A DNA stretch of 17,420 nucleotides. It comes from Pelagibacteraceae bacterium AG-339-N18. Its GTDB lineage: Bacteria; Pseudomonadota; Alphaproteobacteria; Pelagibacterales; Pelagibacteraceae. The position numbers were made by a program, and so were the translations under genes. The notes under the pieces are model-generated. The model searched no databases. It had not been told where the DNA came from and saw only the letters and a program-made list of their open reading frames with translations. Where the stretch lies: assembly GCA_003282055.1 (NCBI GenBank), contig QCAD01000012.1, positions 1-17,420 of the forward strand, given 5' to 3'. The number at the start of each line of letters is the position of its first letter. The stretch's first letter is position 1. Shown here in pieces: positions 1 to 6,859 of the stretch.

Positions 1-2
1 AT

Positions 3-323
3 AAAATTGATAATAAAGAAATCTATATTCTTGGAAAATCATTTAAGCCAGAAACAAACATAATTACTGGAAGTCCCTCAGTTCTCTTAGATAATCTTTT
101 AAAAGAGAGTGGAATAAATGCAATTATTTATGACCCTTATGTAGATAATGAAAAACCAAACTTTAAAGAAGGTTTGTATTTTATAGGTACTAAACATGAT
201 ATATTCGAAAAGTTTGATTTTCCAAAAGGTTCAATAGTAATAGATCCATTCAGAATGATAAATAAAGATTTTGATGGTATTAAGGTAATAAGAATTGGGG
301 AAAATAATGATCTTCAATTATAG
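3..323 (+). CDS. UDP-glucose/GDP-mannose dehydrogenase family protein, C-terminal part (5' end outside window)
   Basis: The reading frame is open from the left edge and ends at TAG (321-323), giving about 106 C-terminal residues. The segment ILGKSFKPET, followed by a Pro-Ser-Leu helix and IIYDPY, is the signature of the C-terminal UDP-binding domain of NAD-dependent nucleotide-sugar dehydrogenases, which oxidise the C6 hydroxyl of a UDP- or GDP-sugar to a uronic acid. The later FIGTKHD and SIVIDPF segments fit the end of that Rossmann-like domain. The catalytic Cys and the NAD domain lie outside the window, so activity cannot be judged. It differs from the second dehydrogenase at 11089, so it is probably a separate subfamily with another sugar substrate. 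It converges on the ABC exporter gene, with 66 bp between stops. Family is fairly sure; substrate is unknown. Confidence 0.85.
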   Translation, partial: KIDNKEIYILGKSFKPETNIITGSPSVLLDNLLKESGINAIIYDPYVDNEKPNFKEGLYFIGTKHDIFEKFDFPKGSIVIDPFRMINKDFDGIKVIRIGENNDLQL

Positions 324-389
324 AAAATTAAATTAGCCTAACAAAATTTCATTATATAAGTATTAAAAGATAATAATTTATTAATAAAT

Positions 390-749
390 TTAATTAATAG
401 GTTTATTACTATTTACTATTATTTCATCTTTTTTTAAATCTAATATTTGATCACAAATTTCAAATATTTTTTTATTGTGGGAAATTAAAATAATTGTTTT
501 AGTTTTTTTAAGTTTAAGAATATTTCTTAAAATCTGGTTTTCTGTTTCTTCATCTAGAGCATTTGTAGCCTCATCAAAAATAAGAACTTCTCTATCTTGA
601 TATAAAGCTCTAGAAATAGATAGTCTTTGAGCTTGTCCTCCAGATAAGAGTTTCCCGCTTGGTCCAACAATAGTATCTAATCCTTTAGGCAGATCTTTAA
701 CAATTTTATCAAGATTACAAAATTTTAAAATTTCATTAATCTTATTCAA
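390..749 (-). CDS. ABC exporter, C-terminal half of ATPase domain (separated from the rest by a frameshift)
   Basis: This frame encodes the second half of an ABC ATPase: signature LSGGQ (residues 35-39), Walker B VLIFDEA (55-61, with Glu60 as catalytic base), D-loop ALDEE (64-68) and H-loop His91. It lacks Walker A and the Q-loop, which are in the preceding frame (746-2137), so it cannot be an ATPase alone. The nominal start is a TTG at 749 with no ribosome-binding site; the frame is open upstream to a TAA at 768-770. Adding one A to the A7 run at 756-762 joins the two frames into a normal exporter of about 580 residues. All motifs in this half are intact, so the damage is recent, rescued by slippage, or a sequence error. 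It is best read as the 3' part of one gene spanning 390-2137. Confidence 0.85.
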   Translation of the reverse strand: MNKINEILKFCNLDKIVKDLPKGLDTIVGPSGKLLSGGQAQRLSISRALYQDREVLIFDEATNALDEETENQILRNILKLKKTKTIILISHNKKIFEICDQILDLKKDEIIVNSNKPIN

Positions 750-2137
750 ATCCCATTTTTTTCTTCTTTATTGAAAATTATATTTTCTAAAATTGTATCA
801 TCTAACAAATAATAATTCTGCGGCACATAACTAATTTTTTGTTGCCATTTATCCTTTAATGATTCCAAGTGAGTATCATCAATAATAATTTTCCCATTTG
901 ATGGTTTTAGTAAATTCATGACTAATTTTATTAGGGTACTTTTACCCGATCCAGTTTCACCCTTAAGACCTGTTATTGTATTTTTATAAATAGTAAAATT
1001 TAAATTTTTTAAAATATTAGATCTATCTGGATAATTAAAACTTACATTTTTAAATGAAATTGATTTAGAAAAAACAAATTTTGAATTATTAATAATTTTT
1101 TCGTCAATTTCTAATTTGCTATTTTTAAACTCATTTGAAAGCTTTGAAATTGAAATTTTGCCGTTAATTAATGCCATATTTTGCATTAGTATAGAGTTGA
1201 TAGATGGGAAAGCTCTCAATATAGCTACAAAATATAATGTTAATAATGCTATCATAGCTTGTATATCGTAGCCCAAGTTTACAGAAACTAATAATGTAAT
1301 ACATATTAAAGATACTATAAGTAATTCAATAAAAATTCTTGGGACTTTATTTATTATATCAAGAAACATATTAGTTCTAAATTCTTTTTGAATGGATTTT
1401 GTGAATTTTTGCACTAAATAATTTTGGACAGCATAAATTTTAACTTCAATTATTGAATTTAAAATTTGATTTACAATTTTACTTTTAAAACCTCTTTCAT
1501 GAAATGAAATTTCAGACTTACTTTTAAGCTTTACACCAAAAATTTTAATATAAATAAAACTTATAATTATCAATATCAAAAAAATTAGAATTGTAATTTT
1601 TGGATTAGCAAATAATATTAATAAAAAAATCAAACTTAATTGAATGAATTCTTTAATAATTAGTAAAAAGGATCTTATATGCAAGACGGATATATTTACT
1701 TCTGATGTAATATTTCTCATTAAATTCATTGGGTTGTTTGCTGAGTGAAAAATATAATTTTTTTTTAAGTAAATTTTTAACATTCGAGAACTTAAACTGA
1801 CTTTTAAATTATTAATCATCTTTGCATCAAAAAAGAAAAATAAAAAAATTATGAAAGATTTAAAAAGAAAAAAAATAATTGTTCCAATGCAAAGATAAAA
1901 AAGAAAACTTGGACTATCTAGCAAAAAAATTAAGTAATTTTGGAAATCAGGATTAAATTCAAGCTTGTTAATTAAAATATTTTGGTCAATTAAAACAGCG
2001 AAAAAAACTGGAATTATACCTAAGCCGATAATTTCTAAAAAACCAATTAATATAGAAAAAAAGAAATAGATATATAAATTAAAAATTTCTTTTTTGTTTA
2101 AAATTTGATTAATATAACCAATGTTTTTCAACAACAT
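746..2137 (-). CDS. ABC exporter, membrane domain plus first half of ATPase (MsbA/PglK-like), frame ends early
   Basis: The 463 residues start with hydrophobic segments around 22-50, 76-104, 157-200 and 268-307, matching an ABC exporter membrane domain. The ATPase begins near 358 with Walker A GETGSGKST (393-401) and a Q-loop at Gln440. The frame then stops at TGA (746-748), before the signature motif and Walker B, which continue in another frame at 390-749. The full protein would be a half-transporter of the lipid A/lipid-linked oligosaccharide flippase group (MsbA, PglK, WlaB), which move lipid-linked sugars across the inner membrane using ATP; this role fits the surrounding glycan genes. 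The start ATG has no Shine-Dalgarno sequence. The gene is divergent from the 2283 gene and is the only transporter in the window. As written, the product would be an inactive exporter. Confidence 0.85.
   Translation of the reverse strand: MLLKNIGYINQILNKKEIFNLYIYFFFSILIGFLEIIGLGIIPVFFAVLIDQNILINKLEFNPDFQNYLIFLLDSPSFLFYLCIGTIIFFLFKSFIIFLFFFFDAKMINNLKVSLSSRMLKIYLKKNYIFHSANNPMNLMRNITSEVNISVLHIRSFLLIIKEFIQLSLIFLLILFANPKITILIFLILIIISFIYIKIFGVKLKSKSEISFHERGFKSKIVNQILNSIIEVKIYAVQNYLVQKFTKSIQKEFRTNMFLDIINKVPRIFIELLIVSLICITLLVSVNLGYDIQAMIALLTLYFVAILRAFPSINSILMQNMALINGKISISKLSNEFKNSKLEIDEKIINNSKFVFSKSISFKNVSFNYPDRSNILKNLNFTIYKNTITGLKGETGSGKSTLIKLVMNLLKPSNGKIIIDDTHLESLKDKWQQKISYVPQNYYLLDDTILENIIFNKEEKNGI
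756..762 (-). other. A7 run at the exporter frame break (possible -1 slippery site)
   Basis: Read on the minus strand, the upstream frame runs GAA GAA AAA AAT GGG, so the heptamer A AAA AAT fits the X XXY YYZ pattern of -1 slippage sites. A -1 slip, or one extra A added by RNA polymerase, gives Glu-Glu-Lys-Lys-Trp-Asp-Leu and leads straight into the downstream ATPase frame. The two frames overlap only between 748 and 768, so the shift must occur there. No stable stem-loop just downstream is obvious by eye, which weakens programmed ribosomal frameshifting. Natural mutation, transcriptional slippage and an indel in the sequence are all still possible. Confidence 0.5.
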
Positions 2138-2282
2138 ATTTTTTTATTTTATTAAAAAATTATTAAGTAAATATTGTAATAAATCTTATTATTTAGTTTT
2201 AAATTAACTCATATATAATATTTCATAATGAATAGAACTAATATTTTTAATTTTTGGCAAAATTAAGTTAAATCTTTAAAAT
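2138..2282. promoter_or_regulatory. Divergent intergenic region with likely promoters
   Basis: This 145-bp gap separates the minus-strand exporter from the first gene of the long plus-strand array, so it must carry or adjoin promoters in both directions. On the plus strand a consensus -10 TATAAT lies at 2214-2219, about 64 bp before the ATG at 2283, but no good -35 precedes it. A second pair, TTGGCA (2254-2259) and TAAAAT (2277-2282) with a 17-bp spacer, would start transcription inside the annotated gene. The DNA is so AT-rich that chance matches are expected. No operator or riboswitch-like structure was seen. Confidence 0.35.
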
Positions 2283-2813
2283 ATGAAAAAGAGGAAAAAA
2301 ATAAGTAAACTAAGGAACAACAGAGCAAAAAAATTAGCTAGACCTGCTGTTTTTTTAGACAGAGATGGAGTGATCAATAAAGACATTGGTTATGTTTTCA
2401 AAAAGAAAAATTTTATCTGGCGAAAAGACATTTTTAAATTTATCAAGAAATACAACAAAAAAAAATATTATGTATTTATAATTACAAATCAATCTGGTAT
2501 TGGCAGAGGATATTATTCTGAGAAAGATTTAAATAAATTACATATTTGGATGATAAATAAGCTTAGAGCTAAAGGGTGTAAAATCAATGGTATATATTTT
2601 TCTCCATATTATAAATATTCAAAAATTAAAAAATATAGAACTGGTCTCAGAATGAGAAAACCGAATATTGGCATGATCCTAAAGGCAAAAAAAGATTTTA
2701 ATGTTAATATTGAAAAATCTTTTTTGATCGGTGATAGAGTATCTGATAAATTAACAGCTATTAAGTCAGGAATGAAATATAAAATTTTACAATTTAATTC
2801 AAAATTAATATAA
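2283..2813 (+). CDS. gmhB-like: HAD-family phosphatase, GmhB-like (heptose bisphosphate phosphatase)
   Basis: Protein of 176 residues. The HAD motif I FLDRDGVIN has nucleophile Asp26 and Asp28; motif II is TNQSGIGRG (68-76); motif III Lys126 sits in RKPNIGM; motif IV is IGDRVSD (149-155). This is the D-glycero-D-manno-heptose-1,7-bisphosphate 7-phosphatase/histidinol-phosphatase group. GmhB removes the 7-phosphate between kinase and nucleotidyltransferase in heptose activation, and GmhA, kinase and nucleotidyltransferase homologues are all in this array. Oddly, the CxH...CxC zinc loop of classical GmhB is replaced by Ser107, Tyr109, Leu122 and Met124, so all four ligands are gone. A basic N-terminal extension of about 20 residues precedes the domain; no ATG, GTG or TTG lies between it and motif I, so the 2283 start stands. 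Fold is sure; exact substrate is less so. Confidence 0.85.
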   Translation: MKKRKKISKLRNNRAKKLARPAVFLDRDGVINKDIGYVFKKKNFIWRKDIFKFIKKYNKKKYYVFIITNQSGIGRGYYSEKDLNKLHIWMINKLRAKGCKINGIYFSPYYKYSKIKKYRTGLRMRKPNIGMILKAKKDFNVNIEKSFLIGDRVSDKLTAIKSGMKYKILQFNSKLI

Positions 2814-2827
2814 AGATATTGCAAAAA

Positions 2828-3382
2828 ATGGAAAATTTAATTAAACAACACATCGTCAGTCATTCAAAAATTATTGATAATAATTTTGTAGAGATTTCAT
2901 CATGTATAAAAATAATCGCGGGTGAAATTAAAAAAACCTTTAAAAATAACAAGACAATTTTTTTTGTAGGCAACGGTGGGAGTGCAGCTGATTGTGAGCA
3001 TTTAGCTGGTGAATTAGTTGGAAGATATAAAAAAAAACGTAAGCCTTATAAAGCAATATCTTTAACAACTGATACTTCTGTATTAACATGCATTGCTAAT
3101 GATTTTGGGTATGATAAAATTTTTGAAAGGCAATTACAAGGATTAGGTCAAAAAGGAGATTTACTTATTGCTTTTTCAACTTCAGGAAAAAGTAAAAATA
3201 TAATAAATGTTTTGAAAATGGCAAAAATATTAAAGATTAAATCAATTTGTTTGCTTGGAAATAATGGTGGTCAATGTAAAAAGTTAAGTGACTATAATTT
3301 TATTGTACCCTCAAAATCAACAGCAAATATACAAGAAATTCATCATTTAATCGGTCATATATTTTGTAGTTTGGTAGATTAG
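2828..3382 (+). CDS. gmhA: Sedoheptulose-7-phosphate isomerase (phosphoheptose isomerase)
   Basis: Protein of 184 residues, close to the usual length of about 190. GmhA converts sedoheptulose 7-phosphate to D-glycero-D-manno-heptose 7-phosphate in the cytoplasm, the first committed step to nucleotide-heptose. The SIS domain shows VGNGGSAAD (47-55), the sugar-binding loop FSTSGKSKN (116-124) and a C-terminal IQEIHHLIGH helix. The zinc/catalytic positions of known GmhA enzymes appear as His58, Glu62, Gln169 and His177. I chose the ATG at 2828, giving a 14-bp gap after the phosphatase; an in-frame TTG at 2819 would add only three residues. With the upstream phosphatase it opens the array, and the kinase and nucleotidyltransferase follow about 6 kb downstream. 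Identity is firm; whether it makes core LPS heptose or a special heptose is open. Confidence 0.95.
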   Translation: MENLIKQHIVSHSKIIDNNFVEISSCIKIIAGEIKKTFKNNKTIFFVGNGGSAADCEHLAGELVGRYKKKRKPYKAISLTTDTSVLTCIANDFGYDKIFERQLQGLGQKGDLLIAFSTSGKSKNIINVLKMAKILKIKSICLLGNNGGQCKKLSDYNFIVPSKSTANIQEIHHLIGHIFCSLVD

Positions 3383-3451
3383 GAGAGTAATAAATTTTAA
3401 AAATAAATATTTCTTGTCAACTTTCGCCATATTTTATAATTAAAATTACTA
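3383..3451 (+). promoter_or_regulatory. Candidate internal promoter between gmhA and the oxygenase
   Basis: This is the largest gap (69 bp) in the plus-strand array. It holds a perfect TATAAT at 3435-3440. A TTGTCA at 3414-3419 gives a short 15-bp spacer, while TTCTTG at 3411-3416 gives 18 bp. Transcription would start only a few bases before the ATG at 3452, giving an almost leaderless mRNA. This would allow the modification genes to be expressed apart from gmhB-gmhA. It is a pattern match only, in AT-rich DNA. Confidence 0.35.
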
Positions 3452-4180
3452 ATGATTAATTTAAAAGATCAAAAAATTTTTTACGATCCATATCCTCATG
3501 CACTTTTTAAAAATGTTTTCGACGATGAATTTTATAACGAGCTTTGCAACGATTTCCCAGAGGATATGAAATTTGATAGATTTGATTTTGATAAAGAAAA
3601 TATATTGAAACAAAAAAAATTTTCTGTGAATGATGAAAATAGTAATTTTAAAGATATTATTAATAATAAAAAGAGTATTAAAAAGCTTTATGATTTTTTA
3701 AGTAGCAAACAATTTAAATTGAACATCATTGAAGTATTAGAAAAAAACTCAATTAAATTGCAAAAAAATTTTTCTCAAAGTATTTTAAGAAAAATATATG
3801 ATCTGATTTATAGCAAAAAGAAGTTTGGTTTTGAATTTTCTATGATTTCCAGTGATGGAGGATTTATAAAACCACATACAGATGGTGCAGATAAGTTAAT
3901 AAGCTTTGTAATGCCAATTATTGAAGACTCTAAAATTAGCAAGATTCTAGAATCAGGCACTAAAATATTAAAAGCGACAGATAACAAATTTAAGTATAAT
4001 ATTTTAAATTCTACAGTACCATTTGAATTCACGGAAACTGTTAGAGAAATTCCATTTGATAGAAATCAATTATTTTTATTTGTAAAAACACACAATTCAT
4101 TACATTCAGTTGGTCCAATGCAAGGCTCGGATAATAAAAACTTAATGAGAAAAAGTATTAATTTTTTTATTTATAAATAG
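3452..4180 (+). CDS. 2OG-Fe(II) oxygenase superfamily protein (prolyl-hydroxylase-like fold)
   Basis: Protein of 242 residues. The C-terminal half carries the 2-oxoglutarate/Fe(II) dioxygenase facial triad: IKPHTDGADK gives His142 and Asp144, and SLHSVGPM gives distal His218. Arg233 fits the Arg that binds 2-oxoglutarate. The N-terminal part, starting with a YDPYPHALFKNVF-type segment, resembles the lead-in of small-molecule or sugar-linked members of this superfamily. Such enzymes hydroxylate or otherwise oxidise a C-H bond using O2 and 2-oxoglutarate. The gene lies between gmhA and an SDR and is followed by the SDR after 5 bp, so it probably acts on a sugar intermediate or lipid in this pathway. 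It has no signal peptide or membrane segment and should be cytoplasmic. Family is clear; substrate is unknown. Confidence 0.8.
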   Translation: MINLKDQKIFYDPYPHALFKNVFDDEFYNELCNDFPEDMKFDRFDFDKENILKQKKFSVNDENSNFKDIINNKKSIKKLYDFLSSKQFKLNIIEVLEKNSIKLQKNFSQSILRKIYDLIYSKKKFGFEFSMISSDGGFIKPHTDGADKLISFVMPIIEDSKISKILESGTKILKATDNKFKYNILNSTVPFEFTETVREIPFDRNQLFLFVKTHNSLHSVGPMQGSDNKNLMRKSINFFIYK

Positions 4181-4185
4181 ATAAA

Positions 4186-4932
4186 ATGAAGCTAAATCTT
4201 GAGAAGAAAGTAATTTTATTAACAGGAGCCGGAAAAGGTATTGGTAAAGAAATTTTAAGTCTTTTAATATACGAAAAAGCTATAATATATGCAGTTACAA
4301 GGAATAAAAAAGATTTTAGAGGGATCAAAAAAAATAAAAACATATATTTAATAAATGGGGATATAAAAAATCAGAGCGTAATTAATAAAATTTTCTCGAA
4401 GGCAAAAAAAAATAAGCATAATTTTAATTGTTTAGTTAATAACGCTGGCATAAGACAAAGAAAAAAATTTTCTAAGATAACAAAATCTGAATTAAATTTA
4501 ATTTTTGAAAATAATTTTTTTTCAATTTTTAAAATTTCCCAACATTTTTCAAAACAATTCAAATTTAAAAATATCATGGGGTCAATTGTAAATATAAGTT
4601 CGATAGTTGGAAATATTGGTTTTAAAGAACTTAGCGGATATGCCTCTACTAAATCGGCAATAGATGGACTTACAAAATCTTTATCGGCAGAAATTTCAGA
4701 AAAAAAAATAAGAGTAAATTCAATTGCACCTGGCTTTATAAAGTCATCTTATTATGAAAAATTCAAAAAAAATAAATCAAAATTATATAAATGGACTTTG
4801 AGTAGAATACCAATTAATAAATGGGGAGAAAATTCAGATGTCGCCTATTTAACTTTATTTTTGTTGTCTGAAAATTCTAAATACATAAATGGGCAAGTTA
4901 TAAAAATAGATGGAGGTTGGACTTCAACATAA
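4186..4932 (+). CDS. Short-chain dehydrogenase/reductase (SDR)
   Basis: Protein of 248 residues, a classical SDR. It has the cofactor loop TGAGKGIG (13-20), the structural NNAG (85-88), catalytic Ser139 in NISSIVG, the YASTK pair with Tyr152 and Lys156, and APGFI (181-185). It ends with the usual DGGW segment. These enzymes oxidise alcohols or reduce ketones with NAD(P)(H); the best matches by pattern are FabG-like and gluconate or sugar dehydrogenases. The stop TAA shares its last A with the ATG of the KdsB-like gene (TAATG at 4930-4934), which suggests translational coupling. With the upstream oxygenase it could introduce or reduce a keto group on the sugar that KdsB activates, or on the cyclase product. 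That role is inferred from neighbours only. Confidence 0.88.
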   Translation: MKLNLEKKVILLTGAGKGIGKEILSLLIYEKAIIYAVTRNKKDFRGIKKNKNIYLINGDIKNQSVINKIFSKAKKNKHNFNCLVNNAGIRQRKKFSKITKSELNLIFENNFFSIFKISQHFSKQFKFKNIMGSIVNISSIVGNIGFKELSGYASTKSAIDGLTKSLSAEISEKKIRVNSIAPGFIKSSYYEKFKKNKSKLYKWTLSRIPINKWGENSDVAYLTLFLLSENSKYINGQVIKIDGGWTST

Positions 4933-5675
4933 TGAAAGTTCTTGGATTAATACCAACTAGATTAGGATCAACACGATTACCCTCAAAACCTTTATTGGAA
5001 ATTAATGGAATTCCTTTAGTAATACATACTTATAAAAGAGCAAAGTTATCTAAAAAATTTGATGAGTTAATAATTTGTTGTGACGATAAAAAAATATTAG
5101 ATGTTGCAAAAAAATTTAATGCCAAATGTATATTAACCTCAAAGCATCACAACAACGGCACTGAAAGAATTACCGAAGCAGCGTTAAAGCAAAAAATTTC
5201 ATATGATTTAATTGTTGATATACAAGGTGATGAGCCATTAATTAGCCCAGAACACATAGATAAAGTTATTGAATTTCATAAGAAAAATATATCTGCAGAT
5301 ATTATTCTTCCAACATTAAAAATAAAATTGGCTGATAATCAGAATTTAATTAAAGTAGTTACTGATAGCAAAAAAAATGTTCTATACTTATCTAGAGCCA
5401 AAATCCCTCTTGAATTTAAAAAAAAAAGTTCCTTTTTTAAAAAGCATCTATCAATAATTTCTTTCAAGAAAAACTCATTAATAAAATATTCTTCAGCAAA
5501 AAAAGGAAACTTAGAAAAAATTGAAGATATAGAATTATTAAGAGCACTTGAAATTGGTCTTAAAATTAAAACACTTGATTTAGTTGGTGATAGCTTTTCA
5601 GTAGATGTAATGGAAGATTATATTAAAGCAAAAGAAAAATTCAAAACTGATAAGATTATAAAAAAATATTCTTAA
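4932..5675 (+). CDS. kdsB: CMP-sugar (3-deoxy-manno-octulosonate) cytidylyltransferase, KdsB-like
   Basis: Protein of 247 residues, the usual KdsB length. KdsB couples CTP to the 3-deoxy-ulosonic acid Kdo, releasing diphosphate and giving CMP-Kdo for LPS or capsule. The sequence shows IPTRLGSTRLPSKPL (7-21), CCDD (49-52), IQGDEPLI with Asp100, a YLSRAKIP segment (152-159), KHLSI (171-175) and VDVMED with Asp225; the two Asp match the magnesium ligands. Some signature residues vary: family HxSGTDR reads HNNGTER (73-79), and VDTPED reads VDVMED. It could therefore be a paralogue that activates a related ulosonate. The start is the ATG overlapping the SDR stop; an ATG at 4917 would add only five non-conserved residues. 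The cyclase follows after 2 bp. No kdsA or kdsD is nearby. Confidence 0.85.
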   Translation: MKVLGLIPTRLGSTRLPSKPLLEINGIPLVIHTYKRAKLSKKFDELIICCDDKKILDVAKKFNAKCILTSKHHNNGTERITEAALKQKISYDLIVDIQGDEPLISPEHIDKVIEFHKKNISADIILPTLKIKLADNQNLIKVVTDSKKNVLYLSRAKIPLEFKKKSSFFKKHLSIISFKKNSLIKYSSAKKGNLEKIEDIELLRALEIGLKIKTLDLVGDSFSVDVMEDYIKAKEKFKTDKIIKKYS

Positions 5676-5677
5676 AA

Positions 5678-6841
5678 ATGAAAAGTCAAAACAGAATAGA
5701 ATATAAAGTAAATGATAATCTTCACGATATAATTTATACTAAAAATATATTAAGTTCTTTAAACGAAAAAATAACTCAACTTAGTAGTGATAAAAAAATC
5801 GTATTTATATATGATGAGAATATATCTAATAAAATTATTAAAGATATTTCTCTAGGTTTGAAATTAACTGGTTGTAAAATTTTATCGAAAAAAATAAAAA
5901 GTTTAAAAAAAAATAAAAGTATTCAAAACGTACTAAATTTAATTAAATTATTTTCAGACCTTTCACTAACAAAAAAATCTATTGTCATGGTATGTGGCGG
6001 TGGAGTAATTGGAGATTTAGTTGCATTAGCTTCATGCCTTTATAGAAGAGGTTTAATTTACATAAATATCCCATCCTCAATGACAGCTTTGGTTGACTCA
6101 TGCGTTGGAGGTAAAACAGGAGTAAATTTCCAAAATCAAATTAATTTAATAGGAACTTATTTTCATCCAAAAACTGTGTTTATTTATGATAAAATTATTA
6201 AAACAATACCAGATAGAGATTATGTAAGTGGATTAGCAGAGGTTGTTAAGTGCTATATATTATCAAAAAATAATCTGAAATTTTTAAATTTAAAAAAAAA
6301 ACAAATTCTTAAAAGGGATCCAAAAATTACCAAAACATTAATTTTAGATTCTTTGAAAACTAAAGTGAAACATTTTGAAAATGATATTTATGAAAATGAT
6401 TATCGTTTATTATTAAATTTTGGACACACATTCGGACACGCTTATGAAATGGCTAGTGACGAAGTGATTAAAAAAGATTATTTTAGACACGGAGAGGCTG
6501 TATCATTGGGAATGATTTCTGAAATTGTTATGTCATATTTAGAGACAAATTCATTTATAAAAAAGAGAGATATCTTAAAAAATTTGTATGAAATAATAAA
6601 AGTATTGAGAGAATTAAATTTACCAACAAAACTTGAATTGCCTTCAAAAATTGACAAGTCTGAATTTCAAAAAAAAGTTTATTTTTATGTCTTTAAAGAT
6701 AAAAAAAAAATATCTGAACGACCAAGATATGTAAATTTTATAAAATCAAAAAATTTAAAAATTAAAGAAATTCAGAATTTCGACAACATTAATAAAGTTA
6801 TTTATTATTTAATAAACGATATAGATATCAAAAACTTTTAA
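5678..6841 (+). CDS. aroB-like: 3-dehydroquinate synthase family sugar-phosphate cyclase (AroB homologue)
   Basis: Protein of 387 residues, slightly longer than typical AroB. DHQ synthase cyclises DAHP, a 3-deoxy-heptulosonate 7-phosphate, to 3-dehydroquinate with NAD and zinc. Visible motifs are GGGVIGD (107-113), VDSCVGGKTG with Asp140 and Lys146, Asn156, GLAEVVK with Glu188 and Lys191, Lys229, YRLLLNFGHTFGHA with Arg243, Asn247, His250 and His254, and RHGEAV with His271. A DKKK stretch (341-344) can supply the C-terminal Lys. Glu188, His250 and His271 are the zinc ligands by homology. The known active-site set is thus retained, favouring DHQ-synthase-like chemistry over the divergent valiolone synthases. 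Its position 2 bp after a KdsB homologue in a heptose array suggests a dedicated glycan role, but it might be the cell's only aroB. Two A10 runs (6292-6301, 6701-6710) stay in frame. Confidence 0.88.
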   Translation: MKSQNRIEYKVNDNLHDIIYTKNILSSLNEKITQLSSDKKIVFIYDENISNKIIKDISLGLKLTGCKILSKKIKSLKKNKSIQNVLNLIKLFSDLSLTKKSIVMVCGGGVIGDLVALASCLYRRGLIYINIPSSMTALVDSCVGGKTGVNFQNQINLIGTYFHPKTVFIYDKIIKTIPDRDYVSGLAEVVKCYILSKNNLKFLNLKKKQILKRDPKITKTLILDSLKTKVKHFENDIYENDYRLLLNFGHTFGHAYEMASDEVIKKDYFRHGEAVSLGMISEIVMSYLETNSFIKKRDILKNLYEIIKVLRELNLPTKLELPSKIDKSEFQKKVYFYVFKDKKKISERPRYVNFIKSKNLKIKEIQNFDNINKVIYYLINDIDIKNF

Positions 6842-6859
6842 AAATTTAACTTACTTACT

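Noticed and set aside
375..390. Perfect 16-bp palindrome AATTTATTAATAAATT near the exporter stop as a terminator
   Set aside because: It has no loop and no GC pairs, and such palindromes are expected by chance in DNA this AT-rich.
2609..2824. Minus-strand open frame of 71 residues opposite the gmhB-like gene
   Set aside because: It overlaps a conserved gene on the other strand and has no recognisable motif.
3808..4032. Minus-strand open frame of 74 residues opposite the oxygenase gene
   Set aside because: It lies across the conserved HxD region of the real gene and has no domain of its own.
4371..4577. Minus-strand open frame opposite the SDR
   Set aside because: Shadow of the SDR coding frame, with no conserved features.
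4917..4931. Earlier ATG as start of the KdsB-like gene
   Set aside because: It adds five non-conserved residues within the SDR end, while the ATG at 4932 places the conserved MKVLGLIP start correctly.
5678..6841. Cyclase as a 2-epi-5-epi-valiolone synthase
   Set aside because: The residues expected at DHQ synthase active-site positions are all present, while those enzymes usually have several changed; kept as a minor alternative only.
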